From Pseudomonas paracarnis (GTDB lineage Bacteria; Pseudomonadota; Gammaproteobacteria; Pseudomonadales; Pseudomonadaceae): a stretch of 64,000 bases of DNA. Below are positions 44,530 to 53,848 of this stretch, piece by piece. The stretch is taken from positions 49,012 through 113,011 of the forward strand of contig NZ_CAJFCN010000015.1 of NCBI RefSeq assembly GCF_904063055.1, read 5' to 3'. Position 1 is the first letter of the stretch, and each line of letters starts with the position of its first letter. The notes under the pieces were generated by a model, which was not told the DNA's origin, made no database searches, and saw nothing but the letters and a program-made list of their open reading frames with translations. Position numbers and translations under genes: made by a program.

Positions 44530-44633
44530 AGGGTGTCCAGACCACCGAAACGCGACTAACCGCATGTCGCTATTGGTCACACTCCATCCTTTGCCCGAGC
44601 GGAACTCTCGCAGCTTTTTCCTTCACCCAACAA

Positions 44634-44654
44634 TGCGTCTGAAATTCAGACGCA
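44634..44654. promoter_or_regulatory. perfect 21-bp palindrome upstream of the toxin-like gene
   Basis: Two perfect 10-bp arms, TGCGTCTGAA and TTCAGACGCA, around a single central A, ending 49 bp before the ATG at 44704. It could be an operator for a dimeric regulator, or a hairpin that ends transcription from the thioesterase gene. It has no T run on the plus strand, which favours an operator slightly. Confidence 0.55.
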
Positions 44655-44703
44655 CTCCTCAGGAAACTTGCCTATTGGATATTCGCCTTACAGGTCCCCG
44701 CCC

Positions 44704-47700
44704 ATGCTCAGTACGACCAAGCAAGCCAACCCCCACTGGTATGACGTCCCTTTCCACTCTACCAAGCCCGATGGGCCACCTCGCCAGCCACCGCTGATCG
44801 AGCCGCTAACCACTCCCCCTGCCTTGGCTGGCGCGACGCACGCGCCTGCACCGAAAACCTACAAGGAAGGGTTCGGCGACAGACACGACCTGCAAACGCT
44901 GACCACGAAACTCGGAGACATCGCGAAGCAATTGGATGTGAACACCACGCCTCAAGCGATACTGGCTGCCTTGAGAGCCCCCCTGGATATTCATCCTGAC
45001 TCATCGTTCCCTGTGCGCCCCAGTGAAGGCGCGACACTGGAGAGCTTTATCAGGGCCAAGGGCTGGCCGATACCTACCACCCAACTTTCGCTGACCGAGC
45101 TGATAAAGACGGTGAAACAGGAAGCCCTGACGCAGCCGATGGGTAATTTTGGTGGCGCGTTGTCGTGGTCAATACCCCTGAGCCAGGCTGAGCAGAGCCG
45201 ACTACGCATTATCTCCATGAGGTCTGACTACCTGAACGCCCTGGATGCCTTGCTGGCCCAGCACCCGCTAACCCCCGAGGTACAAAGTGACCCCGCGCAA
45301 GCACTGGAGGCCCTGCTCAGTTCCTCCGCAGGCCAAACGCTGGGTAAACACCTGCAGGAGCAATCCGGCGGTATCGCCACTGCCAACAGCGCCACCGACT
45401 ACCTGATGGCTGCCATTCAGTTGCAACTGGACCCCGAATCCATTACCGCCCCTCAACGTAATAACGTGGCGGGGTTTGACCTGGCGCACGCGCGCCACTG
45501 GGGCAAACCCGCGTCTACAGTGCTGGATACGTTGAGCAAGCATTTGGTCGACAGTGGCAGGATCAGCCCTGTGCTGTCCAAAGTGGCTGCGTATGTGTTG
45601 CTGGCCAAGAAGGCCCCTGTTTACCTGATCAAAGACATACCGCCCTCCGTGAGGCACGGCAGCCCAGCCTGGCTGAACCTGGTCATTACCGTGGCGAGCA
45701 TTGAAGCGAGTACGCCGGGGAAAGTCCCGAACATGACGTTTGCCCAAGTGATGCAGGAAGGCGAACATGCAAGGGTGGCGCAACCCGAGGCGGCTGCGCA
45801 AGCTCGTACAGCAGCGCTGGTAGATTGGGGGGTTTGCCATAACGTAATTGCCCGCAAGGACGACACGCAATACACCGTGCAAGAGCTGGAAACCCTGAAA
45901 ACCACCTTCACAGCCCGACAGCAGGACATGCTAGGCGCCTCTGCCGCCTTGGATCTGGAACTGCCCACCCGAGAAAAGATGGCCATGGCCGTACTGGTGG
46001 AACGGTATGGCGACCTGGGTGATCTGTTCAAACAAAAACTGATCAAGACCAGCAACATTCCGCGCAGAGGGCAGAACAAGGCACACACATGGCTACCCGG
46101 CCTGCATTCGATGCTCGACATCGCAATGATGGATCTGAGATTGCCCTATCTCTTTGAAGCCGCGAACAAACGTGTACCGATCAACGACTTGAACGCCCGC
46201 TACCGATTTGGTGTGAGCGATAACTTCGAAAAGCGCTTTGAGGAAACAATCAAGAAGAAAAAGATCGCCCTCGCCACGACGGTCAAACACCTTATCGCGC
46301 AGCTCCCCCTGGAAGACCGTAGAAACTTTGAGTACGGCAAAGTTACGTATTATCGAAACTCATCCACTGAGTTGGGTTTCTGGAGCAAGTCCGACCCGGT
46401 GTATGAAAAAAACCTGCTGGTGAAAATTGAACGCGACGGGCAATCCAGCGGCTACCGTATCGACCCGACCAAAGGCGAAATCGTGCCCATTGAAATGTGG
46501 GCGCTGAAAGAACGTGAATCCAGGGAGGCGAATGTAGCGTTCAACACCAGCGTGTTCGTCCCCAAAAGCGTCAGTGCCGACCACGCAAACGAACGCGCCG
46601 GCGCAACGGACGCAGCTATTGATAGTTTTGCTACCGACCGCACGCAAGACATTGCTGATGCCTTCGTTGAGCATTTCAATCTCGATGACCCGGATATCAA
46701 GAAATACGCCAGAGGGCAGACGACCCAGGACCTGGCGAACGAGAAAATCAATCAGGTAAACGATTTCTTCATGAACTTGATTCCTTTCCGCTCGGCAATT
46801 GAAAACTTTAAAAAAGGCAACAACGTCGAGGGCGGGTTTGACTTGGCCCTGGATGTGTTTGGCTTTCTCACAGCGGGCGCGGCCAATATCGGCAAACTCA
46901 CCAAGGTCGCCGGCAGTGCCGCATCCCTTGCCACCAAGGTCGCGCGAACGGGCAAAGTCATCGGCATGGTCACCTTGAGCAACTTCAACCCTCTGGACGG
47001 GCTGGCTGACCTGGCCATTGGCGGCGCAAACCTGCTGAGCAAAGGGTTGACCAAAAGCACCGCGTGGCTGGCCAACATACGAAACACGGATAAAGCCCAT
47101 GATTGGTTGAAGGCTATCAGCCAGGAGCATGGCAATGCATTGCTCGGTTCGATCACCTCCGGCGGGCGCTCGGTTGATAGTGTTGTGGTATTCAAAAACG
47201 ATCAGTGGCACCACTACGACCCCATCACCCGTCAACCCTACGGCACGCCGGTGAATGGCTTCACGCCCAAAGTCCTGGCAACCCAGGGTGAAATCAACGG
47301 CACCCTCAGCGAGTGGGTCGCCAACTGGTTCAACCCGGCAAAACCCGGCATACCCATACCGGAGGCCTTCAACGACGCAGTTGACGCAGCAAAAGCAACC
47401 ACCACAGGCCACGCGGCATTCAATCAGGGGTACAACACGCTCGCCCCGGCCAGCGTTTCTGGCTATTCAGCAGAGCTGGGCATCACTCAGTTGAAAAAAC
47501 TGGCCACGGACGCCACCGCGTCACCCGAGGTACTGGGTAGCCTGTCCAGGCGTATCGACGAGCTGGAGGCGCTGCCAGGCAAAGTCAAAACACTCTACGA
47601 AAAGCTCATTCCGCCCACAAAGCCATTGCCCGGCAAGCCCGCGACGCCAGAACAATTGCAGTTCGAAGAGGCGCTCGCAAGGGGGGCTCCGGACGGGATC

Positions 47701-48471
47701 AACGGCTTCTCACCGACAATGAAAATGCATCAATTGCGCGAACTGATACTGGACCCGAAGCTGACGTCTGCCGAAGTCGGGGCTCTGTTCAAGCATTTGC
47801 AAAAACGAGCAATGGAAACCAGCTTAGAGCTAAGCAGAAAATTCGCTGATGACATGACCGCCGCCCATGGCACTTTGATCGCCATGCCGCAAGGGTATTA
47901 CCTGAGCCAGGTCAACGTTGCATCCGAGGGCGGCTGCGCCGCGTTGGCGAATACCATGGCTATGGCCATGCTCGATGGCTCGGAAAACACCTTGATCAGC
48001 AACTTCTTCCTCAGTCTGGCGCACCCCAAACACCCTAATACTGAAAGGTTCCGCGACAGCCTGGAGAGATTTCAAAACACCCTTAGAGATGATTTTCACT
48101 CTGGGCAGCTCACCCGCAGTGCGACCTGCGACAGGATCATCTCGGATTTGGCAACGGCCACCACCTCCAAAGCCTTTCTTATCAGCAATTCAAAGCACGG
48201 TGTTACCGCTGGCGTCAAAATCACGAAGGACCAAAAGATCTGGTTTTACTATGACCCCAACTTTGGGCTCGTCAAATTCTCCAAGGAGGCGGACATGCGC
48301 AGCGGTATGGAGCGTGCACTCAATAGTGGCCAGACCAGCCATTTGTTCCAGCCGCTCAAAAAGGCCGATGGGTACACAGTGTCTGAATTCAACGAGTTAT
48401 ACCTGATCAACAAGATAGGGGATCCTCGAAGTGTCAGCGGGCTGTATTCGGCAGCGATATCGGTGACCTAG
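44704..48471 (+). CDS. large toxin-like protein with C-terminal YopT-like cysteine protease pattern
   Basis: 1255 residues, no signal peptide. The N-terminal ~600 residues are helical and soluble. Residues about 695-800 hold hydrophobic segments (FFMNLIPFRSAIENF, FDLALDVFGFLTAGAANIGK, VIGMVTLSNFNPLDGLADLA) of the sort seen in membrane-inserting parts of dermonecrotic-type toxins. The C-terminal domain has EGGCAALANTM (Cys1078), SKHGVTAGV (His1165) and WFYYDPNFGLVKF (Asp1184), the Cys-His-Asp order and the DPNFG motif of YopT/AvrPphB (clan CA, C58) proteases. The start at 44704 is preferred over a TTG 12 codons earlier. The middle is more A+T-rich than its neighbours. It stands alone, convergent with pvdP, and follows a perfect palindrome. 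Function inferred. Confidence 0.72.
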   Translation: MLSTTKQANPHWYDVPFHSTKPDGPPRQPPLIEPLTTPPALAGATHAPAPKTYKEGFGDRHDLQTLTTKLGDIAKQLDVNTTPQAILAALRAPLDIHPDSSFPVRPSEGATLESFIRAKGWPIPTTQLSLTELIKTVKQEALTQPMGNFGGALSWSIPLSQAEQSRLRIISMRSDYLNALDALLAQHPLTPEVQSDPAQALEALLSSSAGQTLGKHLQEQSGGIATANSATDYLMAAIQLQLDPESITAPQRNNVAGFDLAHARHWGKPASTVLDTLSKHLVDSGRISPVLSKVAAYVLLAKKAPVYLIKDIPPSVRHGSPAWLNLVITVASIEASTPGKVPNMTFAQVMQEGEHARVAQPEAAAQARTAALVDWGVCHNVIARKDDTQYTVQELETLKTTFTARQQDMLGASAALDLELPTREKMAMAVLVERYGDLGDLFKQKLIKTSNIPRRGQNKAHTWLPGLHSMLDIAMMDLRLPYLFEAANKRVPINDLNARYRFGVSDNFEKRFEETIKKKKIALATTVKHLIAQLPLEDRRNFEYGKVTYYRNSSTELGFWSKSDPVYEKNLLVKIERDGQSSGYRIDPTKGEIVPIEMWALKERESREANVAFNTSVFVPKSVSADHANERAGATDAAIDSFATDRTQDIADAFVEHFNLDDPDIKKYARGQTTQDLANEKINQVNDFFMNLIPFRSAIENFKKGNNVEGGFDLALDVFGFLTAGAANIGKLTKVAGSAASLATKVARTGKVIGMVTLSNFNPLDGLADLAIGGANLLSKGLTKSTAWLANIRNTDKAHDWLKAISQEHGNALLGSITSGGRSVDSVVVFKNDQWHHYDPITRQPYGTPVNGFTPKVLATQGEINGTLSEWVANWFNPAKPGIPIPEAFNDAVDAAKATTTGHAAFNQGYNTLAPASVSGYSAELGITQLKKLATDATASPEVLGSLSRRIDELEALPGKVKTLYEKLIPPTKPLPGKPATPEQLQFEEALARGAPDGINGFSPTMKMHQLRELILDPKLTSAEVGALFKHLQKRAMETSLELSRKFADDMTAAHGTLIAMPQGYYLSQVNVASEGGCAALANTMAMAMLDGSENTLISNFFLSLAHPKHPNTERFRDSLERFQNTLRDDFHSGQLTRSATCDRIISDLATATTSKAFLISNSKHGVTAGVKITKDQKIWFYYDPNFGLVKFSKEADMRSGMERALNSGQTSHLFQPLKKADGYTVSEFNELYLINKIGDPRSVSGLYSAAISVT

Positions 48472-48488
48472 AGCGCCTGCAACATGTT

Positions 48489-50117
48489 TTAAAGCGTGTG
48501 CGTGACCTTCAAATGTCGGGCATACCACGGCCGCCGCGGCACGCGCTTGAACAACCCCTTGAGCACCTCCTCATCGGCGCCGAAGGTAATGCGCAGGGCC
48601 AGCTTCATGACTTCCGGATCCATTTCCATCGAACGCCCTTGTTGCAGCCCCGGTGTGGTACTGCAGCCATGGGTGTCCGGTCCCAGCCAAGGGTCGCCTA
48701 CTTCAACCCAGCGGCCCTGTGCAAACCAGGCTACGCCGTTGACTTCCAGGCGGCTCACCTCGCCTGGGTTGAAGCGCTCGTGGGCGCGAAACCAGTCTTC
48801 GATGCGGTCATCGATCCAGCCGTGGAAATGCCAGAACACCGGGTTTACATGGGATGAAAACGGGTCGCCCAGAAAGTCGTTCTCCGGCGCATACCAACGT
48901 GGGGCAAAGTCCGCGGGGTCACGGGCGAAGGGGACCGGGGCGCCGTTGGACGGGTCGCGGGGCACCGAGGCCCAACGCATATGCAGCCAGTCGTGCAGGC
49001 CCAGTTCCATTTCCGAGCCCAACTGGCCCAGGGTCAACTTGGCCAGGTAACGCGGGTCGCGGTATTGGGATTCCCACACCTGGAAATTGCTGTGGTAGGT
49101 CTGGGCGGCCTTGATATCGCTGACCCACTGGGTGTAGTCGGCATCATCCGGCGCTGACCAACAGGGCGGCAGCGCGAAACCGTCGTGGTTGTCGAAGTAG
49201 CGCACAAAGCCCAGGCGATCACGCTCCAACGGCGGTTGCGGCTCGGGAAATTGCGGCCAGGAGGGCAAGTCCTGCATGGAACGTGCGGTGCCGAGCATGT
49301 GGCGGTGCATGAAGAAGAAGTCGATGCCCGACCCATTGCGGTCCTTGCGCTTGCCGCGGGCGTCGCGCTCCTGGCCACGGGGCCCCGGTTGCCAGCCGAT
49401 GCCACGCAGGGCCTCGCGTTTTTCTTCGGAGAGCTTGTGCCACTGATCGCGGGTGGCGTGCCACAGTTGGTGAAACAGCCGATGCTCGGGGGAAACCAGC
49501 CAGGCCAGCAAGGTCGGGTTGAGACCGATGCGCTGGCGGGCTTCGGGGAACAGTTGTTTGTGGGCGATAAAACGGTTGTCGCGTTCGGTCAGCGCCAAGG
49601 GCCGCTCAAGATCGAGGATGTGCCCGCTGAGGGTGGCGCTGCCGGCATTGCTGAAATCGGCCCAGACTTCATCCAGGGTCATTTTGAATTCATAGGCCGG
49701 CACACCGCCGGCGGAATCGCGGTCGATCAAGCGCCAATAGAGCACGGCGCCCTCGCCCGTCAGCACATCACCCAAGACGCGGTAGCGCGGCTCGCCGTCC
49801 GCACGCAGCTGCTCGGCGGTGTCCAGGTAACCGCGCAGGCCACGCCCACGGGGAGCGATGTCCAGCAGCAACTCCAGGCCTTGCAGCGGCAGGCCCGCAA
49901 GGCCCGCATCGCGGCCTTCCAGGCGCAGGCTCCAGACGCCCCGCAGGGTGTTCGCCAGGTGCTGGCCCTGGGTGTCAGCGAGGTCGACCGTAGCTTCGCC
50001 GGGGGTGATGGGAAACTCGTCTTCCCGCGTCAACTCGCGATGGGCATAAAAGGCCGCAGGCACCGCTGCACCGGTCAGCGCCAGGCCTGCGATGAACCCA
50101 CGTCGAGAGATTGTCAT
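48489..50117 (-). CDS. pvdP: PvdP tyrosinase of pyoverdine maturation
   Basis: 542 residues. A Tat signal (SRRGFIAGLALTGAAVPA) sends it folded to the periplasm. Copper-binding histidines lie in FFFMHRHMLG, GLHDWLHMRW and NPVFWHFHGWIDDRIEDW, the tyrosinase pattern. It oxidises the ferribactin tyrosine so that the pyoverdine chromophore can close. Divergent from pvdMNO, with its own PvdS-type box at 50153-50176. Its 3' end is 17 bp from the toxin-like gene, convergent. The length and gene order match P. aeruginosa PA2392. Confidence 0.95.
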   Translation of the reverse strand: MTISRRGFIAGLALTGAAVPAAFYAHRELTREDEFPITPGEATVDLADTQGQHLANTLRGVWSLRLEGRDAGLAGLPLQGLELLLDIAPRGRGLRGYLDTAEQLRADGEPRYRVLGDVLTGEGAVLYWRLIDRDSAGGVPAYEFKMTLDEVWADFSNAGSATLSGHILDLERPLALTERDNRFIAHKQLFPEARQRIGLNPTLLAWLVSPEHRLFHQLWHATRDQWHKLSEEKREALRGIGWQPGPRGQERDARGKRKDRNGSGIDFFFMHRHMLGTARSMQDLPSWPQFPEPQPPLERDRLGFVRYFDNHDGFALPPCWSAPDDADYTQWVSDIKAAQTYHSNFQVWESQYRDPRYLAKLTLGQLGSEMELGLHDWLHMRWASVPRDPSNGAPVPFARDPADFAPRWYAPENDFLGDPFSSHVNPVFWHFHGWIDDRIEDWFRAHERFNPGEVSRLEVNGVAWFAQGRWVEVGDPWLGPDTHGCSTTPGLQQGRSMEMDPEVMKLALRITFGADEEVLKGLFKRVPRRPWYARHLKVTHTL

Positions 50118-50152
50118 TGGCTACCTTAGGAAACGGCTTGATCAGAGCTAGA

Positions 50153-50176
50153 ACGTTTGCAACCCGATGAAATTTA
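50153..50176 (-). promoter_or_regulatory. iron-starvation (PvdS) box of pvdP
   Basis: On the minus strand TAAAT at 50176-50172, then 16 bases, then CGT at 50155-50153. This is the TAAAT-N16-CGT pattern of PvdS-dependent promoters, about 36 bp upstream of the pvdP ATG. Confidence 0.85.
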
Positions 50177-50195
50177 CCGCCCTGCCCCCGCCACC

Positions 50196-50219
50196 TAAAT
50201 TTCCCCCGTCATCGCTCGT
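50196..50219 (+). promoter_or_regulatory. iron-starvation (PvdS) box of pvdMNO
   Basis: CTAAAT with TAAAT at 50196-50200, 16 bases, then CGT at 50217-50219, pointing to pvdM 35 bp downstream. The spacing is identical to the pvdP box on the other strand. Confidence 0.88.
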
Positions 50220-50253
50220 CCTTCCCTGATAGCAAAGGCCTCAACTGACTGAG

Positions 50254-51609
50254 ATGGCAATGACAAAATCACGTTCGAAAAAGGCGCTGTATATCGGCCT
50301 GCCGCTGGCCCTGGCTATCGGCGCCGGGGCTGGCTTGCTGGTCTGGGATCAGTGGTTCAAGGGCAACGCCGGCTACTCGCTGGAGGTGATCAAGCAGGCC
50401 AATGAAATGCAGGACCGCCTGTTGTCATTTGACAGCCACATCACCCTGCCCCTGGATTTCGGCACGGCGGGCAATGAGGCCGACAAGGATGGCAGCGGCC
50501 AGTTCGACCTGGCCAAGGCCGCCCGCGGCCGATTGTCGGGCGCCGCGCTGACGATCTTCGGCTGGCCGGAAATCTGGAATGGCGATAACGCTCCGCACAA
50601 ACCCACCGATGGTTTTGTCGAAGAGGCCCGCCACGAGCAGGAGGTGCGCTATAAGATCATCTCCGGCATGGTGCGCGACTTTCCCAACCAGGTGGGCATC
50701 GCCTACACCCCGGACGATATGCGCCGCCTGCACGGTGAAGGCAAGTTCGCGATTTTTATCAGCATGCTCAACGCCTACCCCCTGGGCAATGACCTGAACC
50801 AGCTGGACTTATGGGCCGCACGCGGTATGCGCATGTTCGGGTTCAGCTACATCGGCAATAACGCCTGGTCCGACTCGTCGCGCCCGCTGCCGTTTTTCAA
50901 TGACTCCCCCGACGCCCTTGAAGGCCTGTCGCCGATCGGCCAGCAAGCGGTGCATCGCCTCAATGACCTGGGGGTGATCATCGACGTGTCGCAGATGTCG
51001 ACCAAGGCCCTGGAGCAGGTCGCGCAGTTGAGCCGCACGCCGATGGTGGCGTCCCATTCGGCGCCTCGGGCGTCAGTGGATATCCCGCGCAACCTCAGCG
51101 ACAAGGAACTGCAACTGATCAAGAACAGTGGCGGCGTGGTGCAGGTGGTGGGCTTCCCCGCCTACCTGCGCCCCTTGAGCCAGCCGACCCAGGACAAGCT
51201 CAATACCTTGCGCGCACGGTTCGACCTGCCGCCACTGCCGAATCTGGCCATGGCCCTGATGCCCGGCGATGCAATCATTGCCGCCTGGCCCGAGCAACGC
51301 TTCGGCCAATACGCCAGCGCGCTGTACGGCATTCTCGAGGAAGAGCCCAAGGCCACCCTCAAGGACCTCGGCGACGCCATCGACTACACCGTGCGCAAGA
51401 TCGGCATCGATCATGTCGGCATTGCCTCGGACTTCAACGACGGCGGCGGCCTCCAGGGCTGGGAGAACGTCGGCGAAGTGCGCAACGTCACCGCCGAACT
51501 GATCCAGCGCGGCTACTCCGAAGCCGATATCGCCAAGCTGTGGGGAGGCAACTTCCTGCGGGTGTGGGACCAGGTCCAAAAAGCCGCCAAACCCTTGGCC
51601 AACCGCTAA
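50254..51609 (+). CDS. pvdM: PvdM, periplasmic dipeptidase-like protein
   Basis: 451 residues. An N-terminal signal anchor (KKALYIGLPLALAIGAGAGL) is followed by a renal-dipeptidase (M19) barrel: LLSFDSHITLP, GVIIDVSQMS, PMVASHSAPRA and IGIDHVGIASDFNDGG. PvdM is needed with PvdP to oxidise ferribactin in the periplasm. First gene of pvdM-pvdN-pvdO (18 bp and about 30 bp gaps). The first of two near ATGs is used; the second is at 50260. Confidence 0.94.
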   Translation: MAMTKSRSKKALYIGLPLALAIGAGAGLLVWDQWFKGNAGYSLEVIKQANEMQDRLLSFDSHITLPLDFGTAGNEADKDGSGQFDLAKAARGRLSGAALTIFGWPEIWNGDNAPHKPTDGFVEEARHEQEVRYKIISGMVRDFPNQVGIAYTPDDMRRLHGEGKFAIFISMLNAYPLGNDLNQLDLWAARGMRMFGFSYIGNNAWSDSSRPLPFFNDSPDALEGLSPIGQQAVHRLNDLGVIIDVSQMSTKALEQVAQLSRTPMVASHSAPRASVDIPRNLSDKELQLIKNSGGVVQVVGFPAYLRPLSQPTQDKLNTLRARFDLPPLPNLAMALMPGDAIIAAWPEQRFGQYASALYGILEEEPKATLKDLGDAIDYTVRKIGIDHVGIASDFNDGGGLQGWENVGEVRNVTAELIQRGYSEADIAKLWGGNFLRVWDQVQKAAKPLANR

Positions 51610-51627
51610 CCACCACGAAGTAAGTCC

Positions 51628-52896
51628 ATGACCGACCGCCGTACATTTCTCAAGCAGGCCGGCGTCTTTGCCGCGAGCCTGCCGCTGGGCACCGCGTTGC
51701 TGCCTCAGGCAGTCGCCGCCGCCACGAACGACCCATGGACGGGATTGAAACAACTGTTCAACCAGGACCCCAATTACCTGCATTTTTCCAATTTCCTGGT
51801 GGCCTCGCACCCCAGGCCCGTGCGCGAGGCCATCGAACGCTACCGCCAACAGATCGACCGCAACCCTGGCCTGGCCATGGACTGGGACCTGCAGGAAACC
51901 TGGAAGCGTGAGGGCCAGGTACGCGAGTGGGCCGGCCGCTACCTGAACGCCACGCCAGCGCAGATCGCCCTGACCGGCAGCACGTCCGAAGGGCTGGCGA
52001 TGATCTATGGCGGGATCAAGGTGCGCGCCGACCAGGAAATCCTCACCACGGTGCATGAGCATTACGCTACCGAGTTCAGCCTGGACTTCCGGGTACGCAA
52101 GGAGCAGACCCAGGTTCGCAAGATACGCCTGTTCAAAACCCCCAATCAGGTCTCGGCCGATGAAGTGCTGGGCAATATCCAGCGCAACATTCGCCCCAAC
52201 ACCCGTGTACTGGGCATGACCTGGGTGCAATCCGGCAGCGGCGTAAAACTGCCCATCGGTGAGATCGGCAAGCTGGTGGACGAACACAACCGCAACCGCG
52301 ACGAGCCGGACCGACTGCTTTATATCGTCGATGGTGTGCACGGCTTCGGCGTGGAAGACCTCGACTTCCCCGCTATGCACTGCGACTTCTTCATCGCTGG
52401 CACCCACAAGTGGATGTTCGGCCCGCGGGGCACCGGCCTGGTGTGCGCCCGCGAGACCGAAAACCAATACGTCACGCCGATGATTCCGACCTTCTCCGAA
52501 GACAAAAACTTCGCCACGACCATGACGCCAGGCGGCTACCACGCCTTCGAACATCGCTGGGCCGCCGACGAAGCCTTCAAGTTGCACCTGCAACTGGGCA
52601 AGGCAGCGGTGCAGGCACGCATCCATGCCCTCAACACCGAACTCAAGGACCAACTGCTGGCCCACCCGCAGATCGAACTGGTCACGCCGCGCAGCCCCGA
52701 GCTGTCAGCAGGTTTCACCTTCTTTCGGGTCAAGAACCAGGACAGCGATGCCGTCGCGGCCTACCTGATGAAAAACCGCGTGGTGGTGGACGCGGTGGAC
52801 CGTGACGTTGGCCCGGTGATTCGCACCTCGCCGGGCCTGCTTAACAACTCCGATGAGATCCAGCGCTTCATGACCCTGCTGAGCCAGCGGTTATGA
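51628..52896 (+). CDS. pvdN: PvdN, PLP enzyme modifying the pyoverdine side chain
   Basis: 422 residues. A Tat signal (DRRTFLKQAGVFAAS) exports it to the periplasm. It is a fold-I PLP aminotransferase-like protein: TGSTSEGLAMIYGG contacts the phosphate, IVDGVHGFG holds the Asp, and the lysine is in AGTHKWMFGPRG. In P. fluorescens PvdN converts the glutamate side chain of the siderophore to succinamide. It lies between pvdM and pvdO in one operon and is transcribed with them from a PvdS-type promoter. Confidence 0.95.
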   Translation: MTDRRTFLKQAGVFAASLPLGTALLPQAVAAATNDPWTGLKQLFNQDPNYLHFSNFLVASHPRPVREAIERYRQQIDRNPGLAMDWDLQETWKREGQVREWAGRYLNATPAQIALTGSTSEGLAMIYGGIKVRADQEILTTVHEHYATEFSLDFRVRKEQTQVRKIRLFKTPNQVSADEVLGNIQRNIRPNTRVLGMTWVQSGSGVKLPIGEIGKLVDEHNRNRDEPDRLLYIVDGVHGFGVEDLDFPAMHCDFFIAGTHKWMFGPRGTGLVCARETENQYVTPMIPTFSEDKNFATTMTPGGYHAFEHRWAADEAFKLHLQLGKAAVQARIHALNTELKDQLLAHPQIELVTPRSPELSAGFTFFRVKNQDSDAVAAYLMKNRVVVDAVDRDVGPVIRTSPGLLNNSDEIQRFMTLLSQRL

Positions 52897-52925
52897 CCCC
52901 TTTTCCCTTTGAACGAGACGCCTCC

Positions 52926-53798
52926 ATGACGCCATCCCGACTCAAACCGCTCACCGCACTGGCACTCACCGCCCTGTGCGGCGCCCTGCTGCCCGGCCTG
53001 GCCCATGCCGCCGCCCCACAACCGGGCAAGGTCTTCAAAGACTGCAAGGACTGCCCGGAAATGGTGGTGCTGCCCGCCGGCACCTTCACCATGGGTACCC
53101 CGGAAGACGAAGTGGGCCGCGAGCCCGACGAAGGCCCCATGCATGCCGTGACCTTCGCCAAGCCGTTCGCCATGAGCCGCTTCCACATCACCGCCGGCGA
53201 ATGGGACAGCTACGTGCGCCAGACCGGAGTCAAGATCGCCAATGGCGACGACCGCCCCGGCCGCGAATGCATCGCCAGCAAGCCGCGCTACCCCCAGGGG
53301 CCACGTCAGCCGGCGGTGTGCATGGACATGGACGACATCAAGCAGTACGTGAGCTGGCTGTCGAAGAAGACCGGGCACACGTACCAGATGGTCAGCGAAG
53401 CCCAACGCGAATACGCCGCCCGCGCCGGCACCACCGGCCCGTTCCCCTTCCCGTTCGACGAAGGCAAGGGCTACAGCATCGCCCAGCACGCCAACACCTA
53501 CGGCCCGGCGGACGGCTACAGCTATTCGTCGCCCGTGGGCAGCTACCCACCGAATGCCTTTGGCATGTATGACATGCACGGCAATGTGTATGAGCGGGTG
53601 GCTGATTGCGAGCATCCGAACTACGTCGGCGCGCCAACTGATGGCAGTGCCTGGGTGGAGCCCAACTGCGAGGCCTACCAGATTCGCGGCAATGACTGGG
53701 GCGAGGCGCCGGTGTTTTCACGCTCGGGCAATCGCAACAACATCTACCCGCAAACACGGGGGGATTGGATTGGGTTCCGGGTAGTACGCGAACTCTAA
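52926..53798 (+). CDS. pvdO: PvdO, formylglycine-generating-enzyme-like pyoverdine maturation protein
   Basis: 290 residues with a signal peptide (cleaved after AHA near residue 28), then an FGE-sulfatase domain: FTMGTPEDEVGREPDEGPMH, AKPFAMSRFHITAGEWDSYV, YDMHGNVYERVADC and IGFRVVREL. PvdO acts in the periplasm on dihydropyoverdine to complete the chromophore. The start at 52926 was chosen since the signal peptide begins there; an in-frame ATG at 52893 overlaps the pvdN stop. It is the last gene of the operon and is followed by a perfect hairpin. Confidence 0.94.
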   Translation: MTPSRLKPLTALALTALCGALLPGLAHAAAPQPGKVFKDCKDCPEMVVLPAGTFTMGTPEDEVGREPDEGPMHAVTFAKPFAMSRFHITAGEWDSYVRQTGVKIANGDDRPGRECIASKPRYPQGPRQPAVCMDMDDIKQYVSWLSKKTGHTYQMVSEAQREYAARAGTTGPFPFPFDEGKGYSIAQHANTYGPADGYSYSSPVGSYPPNAFGMYDMHGNVYERVADCEHPNYVGAPTDGSAWVEPNCEAYQIRGNDWGEAPVFSRSGNRNNIYPQTRGDWIGFRVVREL

Positions 53799-53803
53799 TA
53801 CCT

Positions 53804-53844
53804 TGTAGGAGCGAGGGGACGCCTAGTTCTTGCTCGCTCCTACA
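53804..53844. terminator. bidirectional hairpin between pvdO and pvdF
   Basis: Perfect 12-bp arms TGTAGGAGCGAG / CTCGCTCCTACA around a 17-base loop, between the convergent stops of pvdO and pvdF. The arms resemble half of a REP element. Confidence 0.7.
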
Positions 53845-53848
53845 GGGT

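Noticed and set aside
44668..44703. TTG start 12 codons upstream of the toxin-like gene
   Set aside because: The AGGA is only three bases from the TTG, too close; the ATG at 44704 is more plausible, though not certain.
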